This document shows, piece after piece, positions 40,601 through 48,861 of a DNA stretch of 64,000 nucleotides (positions within the stretch are counted from its first letter, which is position 1; each line of letters opens with the position of its first letter). The stretch comes from Emydura subglobosa (Eukaryota > Chordata > Testudines > Chelidae), in assembly GCA_007922225.1 (NCBI GenBank), contig ML679961.1:61011430-61075429 (forward strand), read 5' to 3'. Under the pieces are notes generated by a model. That model ran no database searches. It saw only the letters and a program-made list of their open reading frames with translations, and was not told the DNA's origin. The translations under genes and the position numbers were made by a program.

Positions 40601-43373
40601 GGGTTATTTTACCTGTAGAACTGATAAACCTTTCCCATGTAGACAAGCCCTAAATTCCTGCTCTGATAGCTTCCCAGGCAGCCCAGGGTTTAATTTTGCC
40701 ACTCAAATGTTTTCAACTGTTTAGCATCACATCCAGGGATATATTAACCACAGATCCTTGAATCTAGGCCTTACTCATCAAGAGAGCTCATGTGTCGTGG
40801 CAGCAGTAGACTCTTGATCTGTGGATACAGTTTCTACACTTATTTCTGCCACAGTCAGAGAGTTCTATCTCTTTGCCTGATTTTAGGAAGTAGACCGTTA
40901 ACTCACTGATCAGATATGTTCTTCTACTTGGACAAAACACTAAGCAGCATTTGAACTACAGTACTGCCTCTGTGCCTTTCTGGTTCCCCTTTCCTTCCTG
41001 GTTGGAAAGTTGGTGGAGTATTGTCAGGGATGGAGGTTAAGGAAGAATAAAGAAAACTAGCTGGAATGAGAACATGGTATGGGGAGAGGAAGGCGGAGAC
41101 AAGGGGAACTTGAGAAGGAAAGAAAGAGAGGATGAACACGGGAGGAGGGAGAAATTATATGGAATCTGAAGAGAAACTGTTGAAGAGAAATGAGTTAAAA
41201 GCTGAACTGTCAGGGAAAATAAACTGAAATCTTGAATATTGAGCATTGCAGAAAAATTAGAGGTTAGATTGAATTATGTAAGAAAAGAGTGGAGATGAAG
41301 GGAGAGAAGGAAGAACAAAAACAAGGGTGTCATGGTAAGTACAATTTAACTATTTTATTAAATGTTGCAAATTGTTTGAGCATATATATGCAATAGAAAG
41401 TGTATATTTTGTCCAATGTAATATACATAAATGTGCAGTCCTACATTTATGTAATGAAAAATGTGAGTGCCTTAGGTGGGCCCCTAAAGTGTTCATGAAT
41501 TCCCAGCCCCATTCACATCCAAAGTCCTGTACAATCCTAATATATATCAGGGTAAGGATACTCAAACAACCCCCCACCCCCTGTCCCTATTCCACAGAAT
41601 CCTCCACTAAATAATGGCATTTGTAACAAGTCCAGCCTTAATCATGAGGGACAGAGCATTTTGTTGCTAGGTCACAGATTTCAATCAGTTATAATGCTAA
41701 AGTTTTTTGCCATCTGAAAACCTTGGCCTGAGTGGCCAGGGTTCCAAGTAGGCAGGTATCAGTTAGCACGTTTGTGGGCTGTAAGTAGAAAGACCACAGC
41801 TTGAATTGGCTATGGAGACAGAACTTCCATCTCAACTCTGATCATTCTGCCCATCTCAAGACTAATAAGCAGTGGAGAAAACTCATATTCTTGCCTATTA
41901 TCTACATGTTCAGTGGATGAGTAGGACTTCAGTCTCCATGGCTTCTGGTCTAGCACCATTTACAATTGCTTAAATAGTTTTGGAAAATGAGGGACACAAA
42001 AGAAGACAAGATAAAGTAGAGGGAAGAGAATTTGTGACCCTGATAATTAAGTAAAAATAAAAACCAAAAGAAACACTGTTGCTACCGCCACAGCTTGGGT
42101 TCTAAGAGTCCACCAAGCCTGACTCACGTGTTCAAAAGCTCTTCTGCTCTGAATAGAGAAGTCTTAAATTGCCCTTTCCTATACCAAGGTAGGAGGAAGT
42201 GTAGTGAGGGAATGTCCGTGCTACATATTTCTGCTTGCCTTTTTCCCCTTATGGAAAACCAACATCACATCTCTACAGTAAAAGGATGCTTCAAGTGCTG
42301 CCAGTGTCCTGTCCTCAATGGGAGTGATTGGAGTGCGAGTGGCAAATTTGTTAGATAAAATCTCTCCTGGAACAAGTAAATTTTGCCACCGCCCCCCTCC
42401 TTTCTGTTTATCTCGGGGGCTATTTTCCAGTTCCTGAAGAGATCAGTTTCCACTTGAGTTGAATGTGTCTTGGCCAGCATACTTGGCCAGTTGGGTACAA
42501 AAATGTGCTCGCAGAGATTGCAGCATCCTTACAAGCTGTAGGGGGTGAGAACCAGGAGCTGTTTTTGACTACATATCTTTGGAACCCTTTGACTAGCAGG
42601 GCAAGGAGGTGAACATAGCTGGCAAATTGACATTTTAGTGGCTTCACCTGGTTTCCTTTCCAGGTACTGAATGGAGCACCTCCTCAGGGGCAGCTTCACC
42701 AAGTCTCTTCCAGATGACCCACAGACGCACTCCCTCAGAGGCAGACCGCTGGTTGGAAGAAGTATCAAAGACTGTCAGAGCCCAGCAGCCACCACCACCA
42801 GCAGCCCCACAGCCATTAATACAGCCTCCCCTTGCAGCTTCCCAGCCTGCACCACCTTTTCCGGTGAACACTTTTGTTCCACCTCAGCCAGTGCCAGTTG
42901 GTGTGGTACCACCAATGCCACCAGCATTTATCCCTGCTCAGCCATATGCTGTAGCAAATGGAATGACCTTTTCTGCTCCCAGTGTGCCTGTGGTTGGAAT
43001 CACTCCTTCTCAGATGGTAGCCAATGTTTTTGGAACTGCAAGTCACACTCCAGCGTCCCATCCCCATCCCCATCAGTCACCTGGTCTTATCAAACAGCAG
43101 ACATTCCCCCAGTATGAAACCAATAATGCTACTGCCAGCCCCTTCTTCAAATCTCCTGCTCAGCACAATGGTGCGGCAGCTTTCAATGGAGTTGACAGTG
43201 GCAAGTGGACCACAGAGGACAAGCCTTTACAGCCTCCTGCATCTGCCCATCAGGTAGATCCATTTGAAGCACAGTGGGCAGCGCTAGAAAGCAAGTCAAA
43301 GCAGCGCACTAACCCATCTCCGACTAACCCCTTCTCAAGTGATTTACAGAAGACGTTTGAGATTGAACTTTAA
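16586..43373 (+). CDS. NUMB: NUMB coding region, gene-level entry (nine exons, 5' end missing)
   Basis: NUMB is a membrane-associated endocytic adaptor that antagonises Notch and is partitioned asymmetrically in dividing progenitors. Coding exons seen: 16586-16660, 20417-20449, 29693-29767, 31971-32111, 33456-33657, 36224-36526, 38720-38869, 39820-39963 and 42664-43373. All have AG acceptors and GT donors, and the phases (0,0,0,0,then 1,1,1,1) join without a break. Joined they give about 610 residues. With roughly 42 residues expected from upstream exons this matches the longest vertebrate isoform (about 650), so nothing internal is missing. Domain order: rest of the PTB domain (first five exons), a Ser/Pro-rich region with the aPKC/14-3-3 type sites GSFRGF and RQLSLR, a proline-rich region, then DPF (AP-2 binding) and NPF (EH-domain binding) near the C-terminus. 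Numb-like is the paralogue alternative, but both NUMB-specific cassette exons and the PAPLN neighbour favour NUMB. Confidence 0.95.
16661..20416 (+). other. NUMB intron before the microexon
   Basis: AT-rich intron. Short open frames at 17232-17582 and 17833-18093 show no domain and no flanking splice logic. Nothing else was recognised. Confidence 0.7.
20417..20449 (+). CDS. NUMB: NUMB alternative 33-bp PTB microexon
   Basis: This exon encodes exactly 11 residues, [11 protein letters not shown], between a C/T-rich acceptor (cctccag) and a strong gtaagt donor, phase 0 to 0. It is the known cassette that distinguishes the long-PTB from the short-PTB Numb isoforms. The basic and aromatic insert is reported to strengthen membrane association. 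Skipping keeps the frame because both neighbouring exons are also phase 0. It is far too short to be found as an open reading frame and was recognised from the peptide and splice sites. Confidence 0.95.
21472..23838 (+). mobile_element. DIRS-type element copy 2, internally deleted
   Basis: 2.4 kb between left inverted repeat 21472-21508 (ttctttgagtagatgcag...) and right repeat 23801-23838 (...gtctacttgaagaa). The gag part (about 21850-22870) reads CLLSLGKGH and, further on, [20 protein letters not shown], matching copy 3. From about 22880 the sequence is tyrosine recombinase ([12 protein letters not shown] near 23010). The RT and RNase H segment is absent, so gag passes straight into YR. It sits in the NUMB intron after the PTB microexon, in gene orientation. 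Confidence 0.78.
22245..23000 (+). pseudogene. Open frame across the gag-YR deletion junction of DIRS copy 2
   Basis: A 251-codon open stretch rich in Ser, Pro, Ala and Cys, without recognisable domain residues. It lies entirely inside DIRS copy 2 and crosses the point where RT and RNase H are missing. Low-complexity gag sequence has few stops, so openness alone is weak evidence. I regard it as non-functional. Confidence 0.5.
23843..23900. repeat. Start of the palindrome-flanked unit after DIRS copy 2
   Basis: Immediately after the right inverted repeat comes aagttacttacctgtattg, then taactgttcttcaagatgtg. This matches the first arm of the units after copy 1 (8561-8600) and copy 3. The distal arm is not found, so the unit is truncated or decayed here. 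Confidence 0.55.
24396..24427. repeat. A-rich simple repeat (aaaac)
   Basis: Repeated aaaac and aaaaaac units. Confidence 0.9.
24899..25165. mobile_element. TIR element with TTAA flanks (first of a back-to-back pair)
   Basis: The left end agtatgtctacactgcaatt and right end taattgtagtgtagacata with a final ccc are inverted. Both sides carry TTAA (24895-24898 and 25166-25169). The interior is non-coding and partly self-complementary. Confidence 0.65.
25170..25470. mobile_element. TIR element sharing the TTAA of its neighbour
   Basis: The left end gctacgcctacacttgg (from 25170) mirrors the right end ccaagtgtaggtgtaac (about 25454-25470). The left flank is the same TTAA that ends the preceding element; the right flank is CTAA. 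It is a different subfamily from its neighbour, judging by the terminal sequence. Confidence 0.6.
25795..26010 (+). repeat. Possible old tRNA-derived repeat
   Basis: Around 25908-25930 the sequence ggtccttggttcaatcccc resembles a pol III B box and T-arm. The upstream part does not fold as a tRNA by eye. I take it as a decayed SINE head at low confidence. Confidence 0.3.
26821..27126. mobile_element. TIR element with long (about 50 bp) inverted arms
   Basis: Left arm gccctgtctacacttgcg... with tggcaaaactttgttgctc further in. The right arm, read in reverse complement, gives tgcttgtctactctcacag... and tggcaaaactttgtcactc. The two arms match over about 50 bases, the longest of this family in the window. 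No open frame of note. Confidence 0.65.
29693..29767 (+). CDS. NUMB: NUMB exon, PTB domain (25 codons)
   Basis: 75-bp exon beginning [19 protein letters not shown] and ending DEKTK, flanked by a tgaaag acceptor and a gtgaga donor, phase 0 to 0. It encodes central beta-strands of the PTB fold. The acceptor's pyrimidine tract is good (ttttctcttttcttccc). Confidence 0.95.
31587..31806. mobile_element. TIR element (220 bp)
   Basis: Ends gggtatgtctacactgcaat and actgtagtgtagacatgccc are inverted. It belongs with the 24899 copy by terminal sequence. It lies in the NUMB intron about 160 bases before the exon at 31971. Flanking duplication is not clear. Confidence 0.65.
31971..32111 (+). CDS. NUMB: NUMB exon, PTB domain core (47 codons)
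   Basis: 141-bp phase 0 exon between cctttag and gtaagt. It encodes [17 protein letters not shown], then [17 protein letters not shown] and [11 protein letters not shown], the strands that form the PTB peptide-binding groove. The sequence is essentially that of other vertebrates, so the PTB ligand surface is expected to be conserved. Confidence 0.96.
33456..33657 (+). CDS. NUMB: NUMB exon, PTB C-terminal helix and linker
   Basis: 202-bp exon between ttgtacag and gtaaag. It starts [20 protein letters not shown], the C-terminal helix of the PTB domain, and continues through [20 protein letters not shown] to an acidic and basic tail ending DAK. It enters in phase 0 and leaves in phase 1, the phase kept by all later exons. 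Confidence 0.96.
34060..34118. repeat. A-rich simple repeat (aaat)
   Basis: Tandem aaat units passing into an A-rich run with scattered t, in the NUMB intron after 33657. Confidence 0.9.
34669..34964. mobile_element. hAT-like MITE with GC-rich interior
   Basis: Termini cagcggttctcaacc (34669-34683) and gattgagaaccgctg (34950-34964) are inverted repeats. The flanks tactaaat (34661-34668) and cactaaat (34965-34972) are an 8-bp duplication with one change. The interior is GC-rich with G runs, against AT-rich surroundings. That is why several spurious open frames overlap it. CAGcGGTTCTCAA ends are a common hAT type. Confidence 0.82.
36224..36526 (+). CDS. NUMB: NUMB exon, Ser/Pro region with aPKC sites
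   Basis: 303-bp exon (tttcacag acceptor, gtaaaa donor), phase 1 to 1. It encodes a Ser/Pro-rich stretch, then [20 protein letters not shown] followed by [20 protein letters not shown]. The serines in RQGSFRGF and KRQLSLR correspond to the two residues (about 276 and 295 in mammals) known to be phosphorylated by aPKC and other kinases, which release Numb from the cortex and recruit 14-3-3. The open frame continues past the donor for about 190 bases, but the next exon's phase shows the donor is used. Confidence 0.95.
38720..38869 (+). CDS. NUMB: NUMB exon, post-Ser/Pro region
   Basis: 150-bp exon between aattttcag and gtttgt, phase 1 to 1. It encodes [20 protein letters not shown] and then [20 protein letters not shown]. 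The first DPF motif of the protein is here, an AP-2 appendage type motif. The donor gtttgt is weaker than the gtaagt and gtgaga donors of neighbouring exons. That may help isoform choice at the following cassette exon. Confidence 0.94.
39820..39963 (+). CDS. NUMB: NUMB alternative 144-bp proline-rich-region exon
   Basis: 48-codon exon between ccattttag and gtaaga, phase 1 to 1, so inclusion or skipping keeps the frame. It encodes [20 protein letters not shown] and ends with a block containing [13 protein letters not shown]. Its length equals that of the mammalian cassette exon that separates the long and short PRR isoforms, whose inclusion is linked to proliferating cells. The NPW motif and the Ala/Pro-rich character are kept. 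An open frame of 115 codons spans it, but the ends are set by the splice sites. Confidence 0.93.
40387..40651. mobile_element. TIR element in the intron after the NUMB PRR exon
   Basis: The left end gtagttgtgtacacgggaaa and right end tttcccatgtagacaagccc are inverted with a few mismatches; the aaacctttccc motif repeats in both arms. It lies about 420 bases downstream of the alternative PRR exon. Confidence 0.55.
42664..43373 (+). CDS. NUMB: NUMB terminal coding exon: proline-rich region, DPF and NPF motifs
   Basis: The exon starts after ttccag in phase 1 ([16 protein letters not shown]) and ends at the stop TAA 43371-43373. It encodes [17 protein letters not shown], a long Pro/Ala-rich stretch with PPPP runs, [17 protein letters not shown], and the C-terminal [20 protein letters not shown] followed by [22 protein letters not shown] binds the AP-2 alpha appendage and NPF binds EH domains such as Eps15. 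The final residues EIEL match the vertebrate NUMB C-terminus. Confidence 0.97.
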
Positions 43374-44030
43374 ACCGCCCTGTGGCTCGGGTGTATTGTG
43401 TGGTAGGATGGAGAGAGCAGTGAGAACTATTTCTAATCAGTATATTTTGATAAACCCAAAAGTACAAATGAGAACAGGTATAAAGAGGGAGCAGTCACGA
43501 GGAGGAAAAACCTATGATGAACCTGTTATGCAGTTATTAGAAAGGAATCATGGAGAAACGCACTTTTCTGCACTTCCTCCCTCCCCACTTGGAAAGCTGG
43601 ATGGCAGAGGAAACATAACAGGTAGGGAGGTGGGCATTGGGCCCTGAAGCCCATTTGCTGGAACATCAAGAGATCTCCCGTGATGAGAAGCAAATGATCT
43701 ACCTTTGACTTTAGGATCTTTCTTCTTTCCTGTGAATCCTGAACATTCCCCTGGAGGAAAGAGGAAGCAAAGTTTTCTAAGGTGGGAAAAGGAGTTGTTG
43801 GATGTGCTAGCAGAGGGTGGAGTTGTCAACTGCCCAGCAAAAGCTATTTGTGGAAAAAGTTGAGCTTCCATTTTGAGTAACAGAGCGAATATTATATATA
43901 TAAAGAATAAAATAAAGCCAAAATCTTTATTTTTATGTATTTAGAATATTTTAAATAGTTCTGGCTATTAAAAGTTGTATGAGTTGTAAGTAATCTTGCC
44001 AAAGGTATAAAGGGGTTGGATGTAAGAAAT

Positions 44031-44038
44031 TGTACATA
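44031..44038 (+). promoter_or_regulatory. Pumilio recognition element in NUMB 3' UTR
   Basis: TGTACATA is a perfect match to the PUM consensus TGTANATA, on the transcript strand and inside the AT-rich 3' UTR. Binding is inferred from the motif only; an 8-mer of this kind also occurs by chance. Confidence 0.4.
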
Positions 44039-44420
44039 AGATTGATTTATCGCTGATTCTTATTGTAAGTAATATGGGGGAGGGAGGAGAGTGGGTTCTT
44101 TTAGCTTGTTCTTGTATCAGTTCATTGTAAGTAGCATATTGCAACAACAATCATGAGTCATGACCAATAAAATCACTATATAGTAATTTTAAATAAAAAA
44201 AATTAAACAGTATTGCCATGGTTTGAAAACCCTGGGGAAATTCTATTGTCTTTTTTAATGGAATCAAACTAAAATATTACATAGTATGTTTTCTTTCATG
44301 TACTGCTGCAGTTTCCTTGTCTTAATTACATCAATTTTAACACTACTGTGATTTACTGTAACCATATCTACAATCCGGAGCTACCCAGAATGCAATTTGT
44401 GTTGGTCTGGTCAGTAGATT

Positions 44421-44457
44421 GTTTGTTTGTTGGTTTTTTGTTTTGTTTTTTTGTTTG
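44421..44457. repeat. T-rich simple repeat (gttt)
   Basis: Tandem gttt and gtttttt units within the distal part of the inferred NUMB 3' UTR. Such U-rich tracts can bind ELAV-type proteins; that is inference only. Confidence 0.85.
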
Positions 44458-44619
44458 TGAAACCTTGTGATTAGGGCTGCAGCTGTTCCAAGTTCTGCCT
44501 CTGGTGACTTGTGAGATCCATCTCGTTTTAACATTACTTTTAAACTTTGGCCTTACAAGCAAATGTAAGTTATATATATTTGTACTGATGATGATGATTT
44601 TATAATCTGCTTTAACAGA

Positions 44620-44625
44620 AATAAA
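44620..44625 (+). terminator. Probable distal NUMB poly(A) signal
   Basis: AATAAA followed by GT-rich sequence, about 1.25 kb after the NUMB stop codon. Earlier hexamers at 43906-43916, 44166-44171 and 44192-44197 could give shorter 3' UTRs. Confidence 0.5.
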
Positions 44626-46599
44626 TGTTGGTGGTAGAAACTGTTGCATTTTGCTAAGTTTTCCTTGTTTTCATATTCTTCCTCCCCCCTGCACATTTTC
44701 TTTGTACCCTATGCACCCAGTTCATACCCATACTTGCCTGAGAATCTTAGAAGCCACTTCATTGCCTGTATTAAACAAAATATTGGTTCTTTCAACAGCT
44801 ATATTCCTTTCCTCATAATTCCTACATACTAGTAAAACTGGTTACCTAGAGCTCTAAGACCTGATTTTTCAATGTGCTGGACCCAAGGTTCTCCTTGACT
44901 TCATTTGAAGTTTTGAGTGTTCTGAAAATCAGACCCACAGTATTTTTCACTGCTTGGTGTGAGATCCTTGGTTTACATCACTAATGTACAGATCAGGGTG
45001 AATGTCTTAGGCTCTTGCATACCTCTCTGGTGTGGACTGACCAGCGATGACATCCTTGTGTTCTGTGGCAATTATGCCTAAAGCTATCGGTCTTGCTGTC
45101 ATATAACGATGGGAAAGATAAGGGGTTTTTCTCTTAACCTGTGTGAAGATCCTGACAGCCCCTGGGGAAAGCAATCCATCTCTCCTTTACTATTCTCCAT
45201 TTTTCTGAGGTTCTTTGTATTTCACAGATATGTAAGCTGCAGCCTTTGCTATTCAGGTGACCTCTTGGTGATGAATGTGCTTACCTCTCTGCACAGTGGC
45301 TCATGTTTCCCTTTTTTTAAAAAGCCCATCATTCTGCTGTATCCAGTAATTTGTATCTTGAAGGGTAAGAGAAGTTTAGTCTCAACCACTAAAGCCAGAT
45401 AAAGGGTAAACTGATACTTTCTGTGACCGCTATAACCTGATGTGTGTCCATGGGGCAAGACCTACAGTATCTCTAGGCCAATGAGACTTTGTTTTTCTCA
45501 CCCCCACCCCCAAAGTAGTAATTGATAAGTCTATCATGTTACATTAAAGTTGCATGGTTAAGCACTCAAGTCAGGCAATTCTGAGTTTTAAGATTGAACA
45601 TGCAACATTAATTCTGTCCCTTGTCTAATACCATGTGCATACTGTTTCTCAAATATGACTGCTTTTTCTGCAGCATCAAATACAAATGCTACTATCATGT
45701 AACTTTTCATTACTCTTAAGATATCCACAGCTAAAGGAAATACTAAATTTAGATTTGTCTTACACCTACCATTGGATGTCGGTCCAAGCTGAATGTGATC
45801 ATCATGCAGTCAACCAACATTTTTCCCTGAACATCTTTTACTCCATCAAATTTAGAGACAACCCACAAAAGTAAACAACCAACTATTTGGTTACTATACC
45901 ATTAAAGCTTCAGCAATATCTTATGTCTCAAATAGAGAATAAAATGGGTAGAAGAAAGGACATCTTCATTCAACTTCTAAACAGCATGAAGTACCCCTCT
46001 CAATATAAAGGTAACAGGTGTATTTAGAAATCCATTTGAAAATATAGCCAGAGAATATAAAATTGTATGTGAAAATTCAAATACCTATGAAGAAACAGGC
46101 CATCATTCATCTTTAAGTTGATTATACCATCTCTTCAATGTGTAATGTAACTGACTCCATAGATGTAGTGGCATCAGCTAATTTAACAAAAATAAAAACC
46201 TTCAAGTGGAACTTATTGCAAATCCTGTGCTTCAGAAACTAGCAATTTATATGTGCTACATAATTGTATAACTTAACCAAAGGTTAACTCTTACTAACAT
46301 GTTTTAAACATTATACTATAGAAATTGTTACACTGTTAAATCTTCAACTCAGTGTGTGGGAAGTGTGATGGTCACTCAGTTTTGGATAAAGGTCTATAAC
46401 TCACTGTTCTTTATATGCTTTCTTCCTGGTATTGCAATAGTCGATCAGAAGGGGCAGGTCTAGCCTGGAGTTGTATTCTCCTCATAGGGATGGTGCTCTG
46501 TAGAGCAGCATTCCTTGTCACATGCACAGCCATCATGTAGAAGACAGGAATCTTGGTTAATATTGAAAGCTTTAGGAAGTGAATTTCACTAATTTATAT

Positions 46600-46770
46600 T
46601 TCTCTGCATGCTTTCTTGCAGAGTGCATTACAAACATCAGTGAACTAAAGTGCTTAGCACCTTTCTGTGGCAGGTGGTATCCTTATTTCACTAATGGAAA
46701 AACTGAAGTAGAGAAGGGTTGAATTTGCCTAATGTCACAGAGCCAGGGTAGGAAGAAAATGCAGACTTCA
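46600..46770 (+). repeat. MIR-like SINE fragment
   Basis: Shows the usual order of a MIR: agtgcattacaaacatcagt, ggtggtatccttatttc, aaaaactgaagtagagaagg and aatgtcacagagccagg. Ancient, diverged copy in the NUMB-PAPLN intergenic region. Confidence 0.55.
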
Positions 46771-47043
46771 ATGTTTCCTCATGCAGGAGCTAGGAAAGCG
46801 TGGCTAATTTCTCTTGCCATGCAGGCTACTAAGCAAAAAGGGATGCACTTCAGTAAAATTTTGGACTTGGAATGGTTTTCATTAATTGTCACTGTTCACA
46901 CATTCTCACCTTCTAATCAACGGTTGTGAATAGGCCTCATCTACTCTTACTGAATTGACTTTGTTAGCACTTGCCCTCCCCATTGTTGTTTCTTGCCCTT
47001 GGATGTGTATATATACCTCCTATCTGTTATTTCCATTTCATGC

Positions 47044-47128
47044 AGCTGACAAAGTGGGTTGCAGCCCAGGAAAGCTTATGCCTGCAAGAGTTTTAGTCTT
47101 TAAGGTGCTACCGGACTCTTGTTTTTTC
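47044..47128 (-). repeat. Second copy of the SINE-like repeat seen at 9781
   Basis: Contains agctgacaaagtgggttgca, then gcccaggaaagcttatgcc and ttagtctttaaggtgctacc. This is the reverse complement of the layout at 9781-9916. No target duplication was identified. Confidence 0.55.
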
Positions 47129-47707
47129 AGTAAAATTTTGCTCAACCTTCTTAGTGTAGAAAATAGAATATTTCCTAGCACATTATGGATTATTTGGTTA
47201 GTTGACTAGTTTACCAAATTTAGATCTCAGCTGGTACCCAGCACACATTCACTTATATTCACTTCAATCCACATCGATAATTGGACTGACCAAAATCCAG
47301 TTTTATGCTAGCAAAATCAGATCAGCAACACAGTGTATGGATGGGAAATTCAGTGCCTTAGGGCCCAGCATAGTCAAATAGGAACTACAAGAGGCTGAGT
47401 AACAGAATAGGTTATGCCTCTATACATGTTGGAATATAACGTGTAGTGGTGAAGCTAACCAAATATGACTAACTCGAGTTACAACAGGCACAAGAAGGTG
47501 GTGCTATAGACAGAAGCTGGTGAATCTCTCTAGGGGAAACTTTATACATAATACACTAGCATAGGAGACAATAATTCAGTTTTGGGATGTTGATGAAGTT
47601 ACCCTGTTTTGGCTAGAGCAAGGTACCCCATCTCACTAGTACTTGTCAGTTTTCTCTTTCATAGGTCTGTGTGTACATTTGTTAGTCATGGAATGATGAA
47701 TGCTTAT

Positions 47708-47713
47708 TTTATT
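47708..47713 (-). terminator. Candidate PAPLN poly(A) signal
   Basis: The + strand reads TTTATT, so the transcript strand reads AATAAA, about 990 bases after the PAPLN stop. It is the nearest clear hexamer on that strand that I found. Without transcript data this is only a candidate. Confidence 0.3.
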
Positions 47714-48700
47714 TACATTGTATGTGGAACTCCTTATTCCTTACCTGTAGTACCAAACTGGTGGAATGACTTCCTTCTCAGCTCAAAGAGGGTGGAAAGC
47801 TAAGGACACTGTCTCTTGGTAGTCAAGATAGGCCAGAGCTCTAAGGCACTGGTTAGTCAGTTGGTAGAAAGTAGTCTTTGCTCTGAGCCCCAGCATGATG
47901 CTATGGTGTTGCAGCTGCCATTGTTGGATGAATTATAAAAAGGGACAATCTTTTAAAAGCAGGGTCCTGGTTTTATCAGTGCAGGGGTGGTTAAAGAACA
48001 GGGACTTGCCCCTGTTGCTGTGAGCAGTTAAGCAATATCTGTTTCATCCCAAAACTGGCTGCATTTCAATAGAGGCTGAAATGACCTCAGCCTAAAGTTC
48101 TGTTAAGAGTCTTAAGATGAAAGGTAGATAATGATAGAAATATCCGTAGAGAACATTCAAGCTCCCATGGGATTGGAACACTATATTTTATATGCAATAT
48201 GTTCTGTTCCCGTGTGGGTGAAGTGCCCTCAAGCTTTTTGATGGAAGCACAGGTTATGCAGCCTCACTGTTCAGGGCATTAGTTGGATGGTGGTGGTCTT
48301 TCTTCAGGTGGCTCACAGATTTTTCTTTTTAGGAGAGTTTTCTCTTGCTTGCATTAAGTGTCTTTCTCCCTCTTTCACACTATCAGTTAAGCTTCTCTAA
48401 AGTGAGAGGATTATTTGGTTCTTAGCATTTCTTCTTGGGCAAAAGACAGATGTTGTATAACAAAGCGTGTGAGAAAACAAGGGGATGTAAAGTGTTTGGG
48501 ACAATGGAGGTACAGCCACCTTTGAACACTTACAGCAAGTAGCATTCATACATTGGTAAAACAGCCCACCTGAGTTATGAAGAGAGCTAGGCTCCCAGAG
48601 TGAGTTTGAGGATTAAAAAGGACAAAATCCTCTCCACTCCTGTTCCTGTCCAGTCATCTCCTGAGGCTGCCTTCTCTTGAAGCTAAGCCAAAGCTGATTC

Positions 48701-48861
48701 TCATCCCTGTTGGTGAGAAGTGCTGTCCTGGGGTTGATACCGAGAACAACTCGCACAGCAGAAACTGGAGTAATATTCATTAGTGCAGAGCTGGGCCTGT
48801 AGGATCAGCTCACAATTGGCAAGATGTGGCTGGTCAACACACTCTCTGGTCAGGTCCACAG
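48701..48861 (-). CDS. PAPLN: PAPLN terminal exon, PLAC domain
   Basis: The exon starts after gctgcag in phase 1 and ends at the stop TGA (48703-48701). It encodes [20 protein letters not shown], then [19 protein letters not shown]. The six cysteines have the spacing of the PLAC (protease and lacunin) domain that closes papilin, lacunin and several ADAMTS-type proteins. About ten hydrophilic residues follow the domain before the stop. Confidence 0.94.

Larger units (their letters stand above)
29768..42663 (+). other. Remaining NUMB introns
   Basis: Introns 29768-31970, 32112-33455, 33658-36223, 36527-38719, 38870-39819 and 39964-42663. Apart from the TIR and hAT elements and simple repeats listed, they hold no recognisable gene. 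41030-41340 is strongly purine-rich on the + strand. Confidence 0.7.
43374..44645 (+). other. NUMB: NUMB 3' UTR (inferred extent)
   Basis: Non-coding sequence after the stop. It becomes AT-rich from about 43880 and contains poly(A) signal hexamers at 43906-43911 and 43911-43916, 44166-44171, 44192-44197 and 44620-44625. The last is followed within 15 bases by GT-rich sequence (gttggtggtag), a usual downstream element, so I place the distal end near 44640. A Pumilio-type TGTACATA lies at 44031-44038, and three copies of TTGTAAGTA lie at about 43984, 44063 and 44125. The end is inferred, not seen. Confidence 0.6.
44646..48700. other. NUMB-PAPLN intergenic region and PAPLN 3' UTR
   Basis: About 4 kb between the two convergent genes. 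It holds a MIR-like fragment and one SINE-like copy. The part next to 48700 is expected to be PAPLN 3' UTR. No third gene was seen. Confidence 0.6.
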
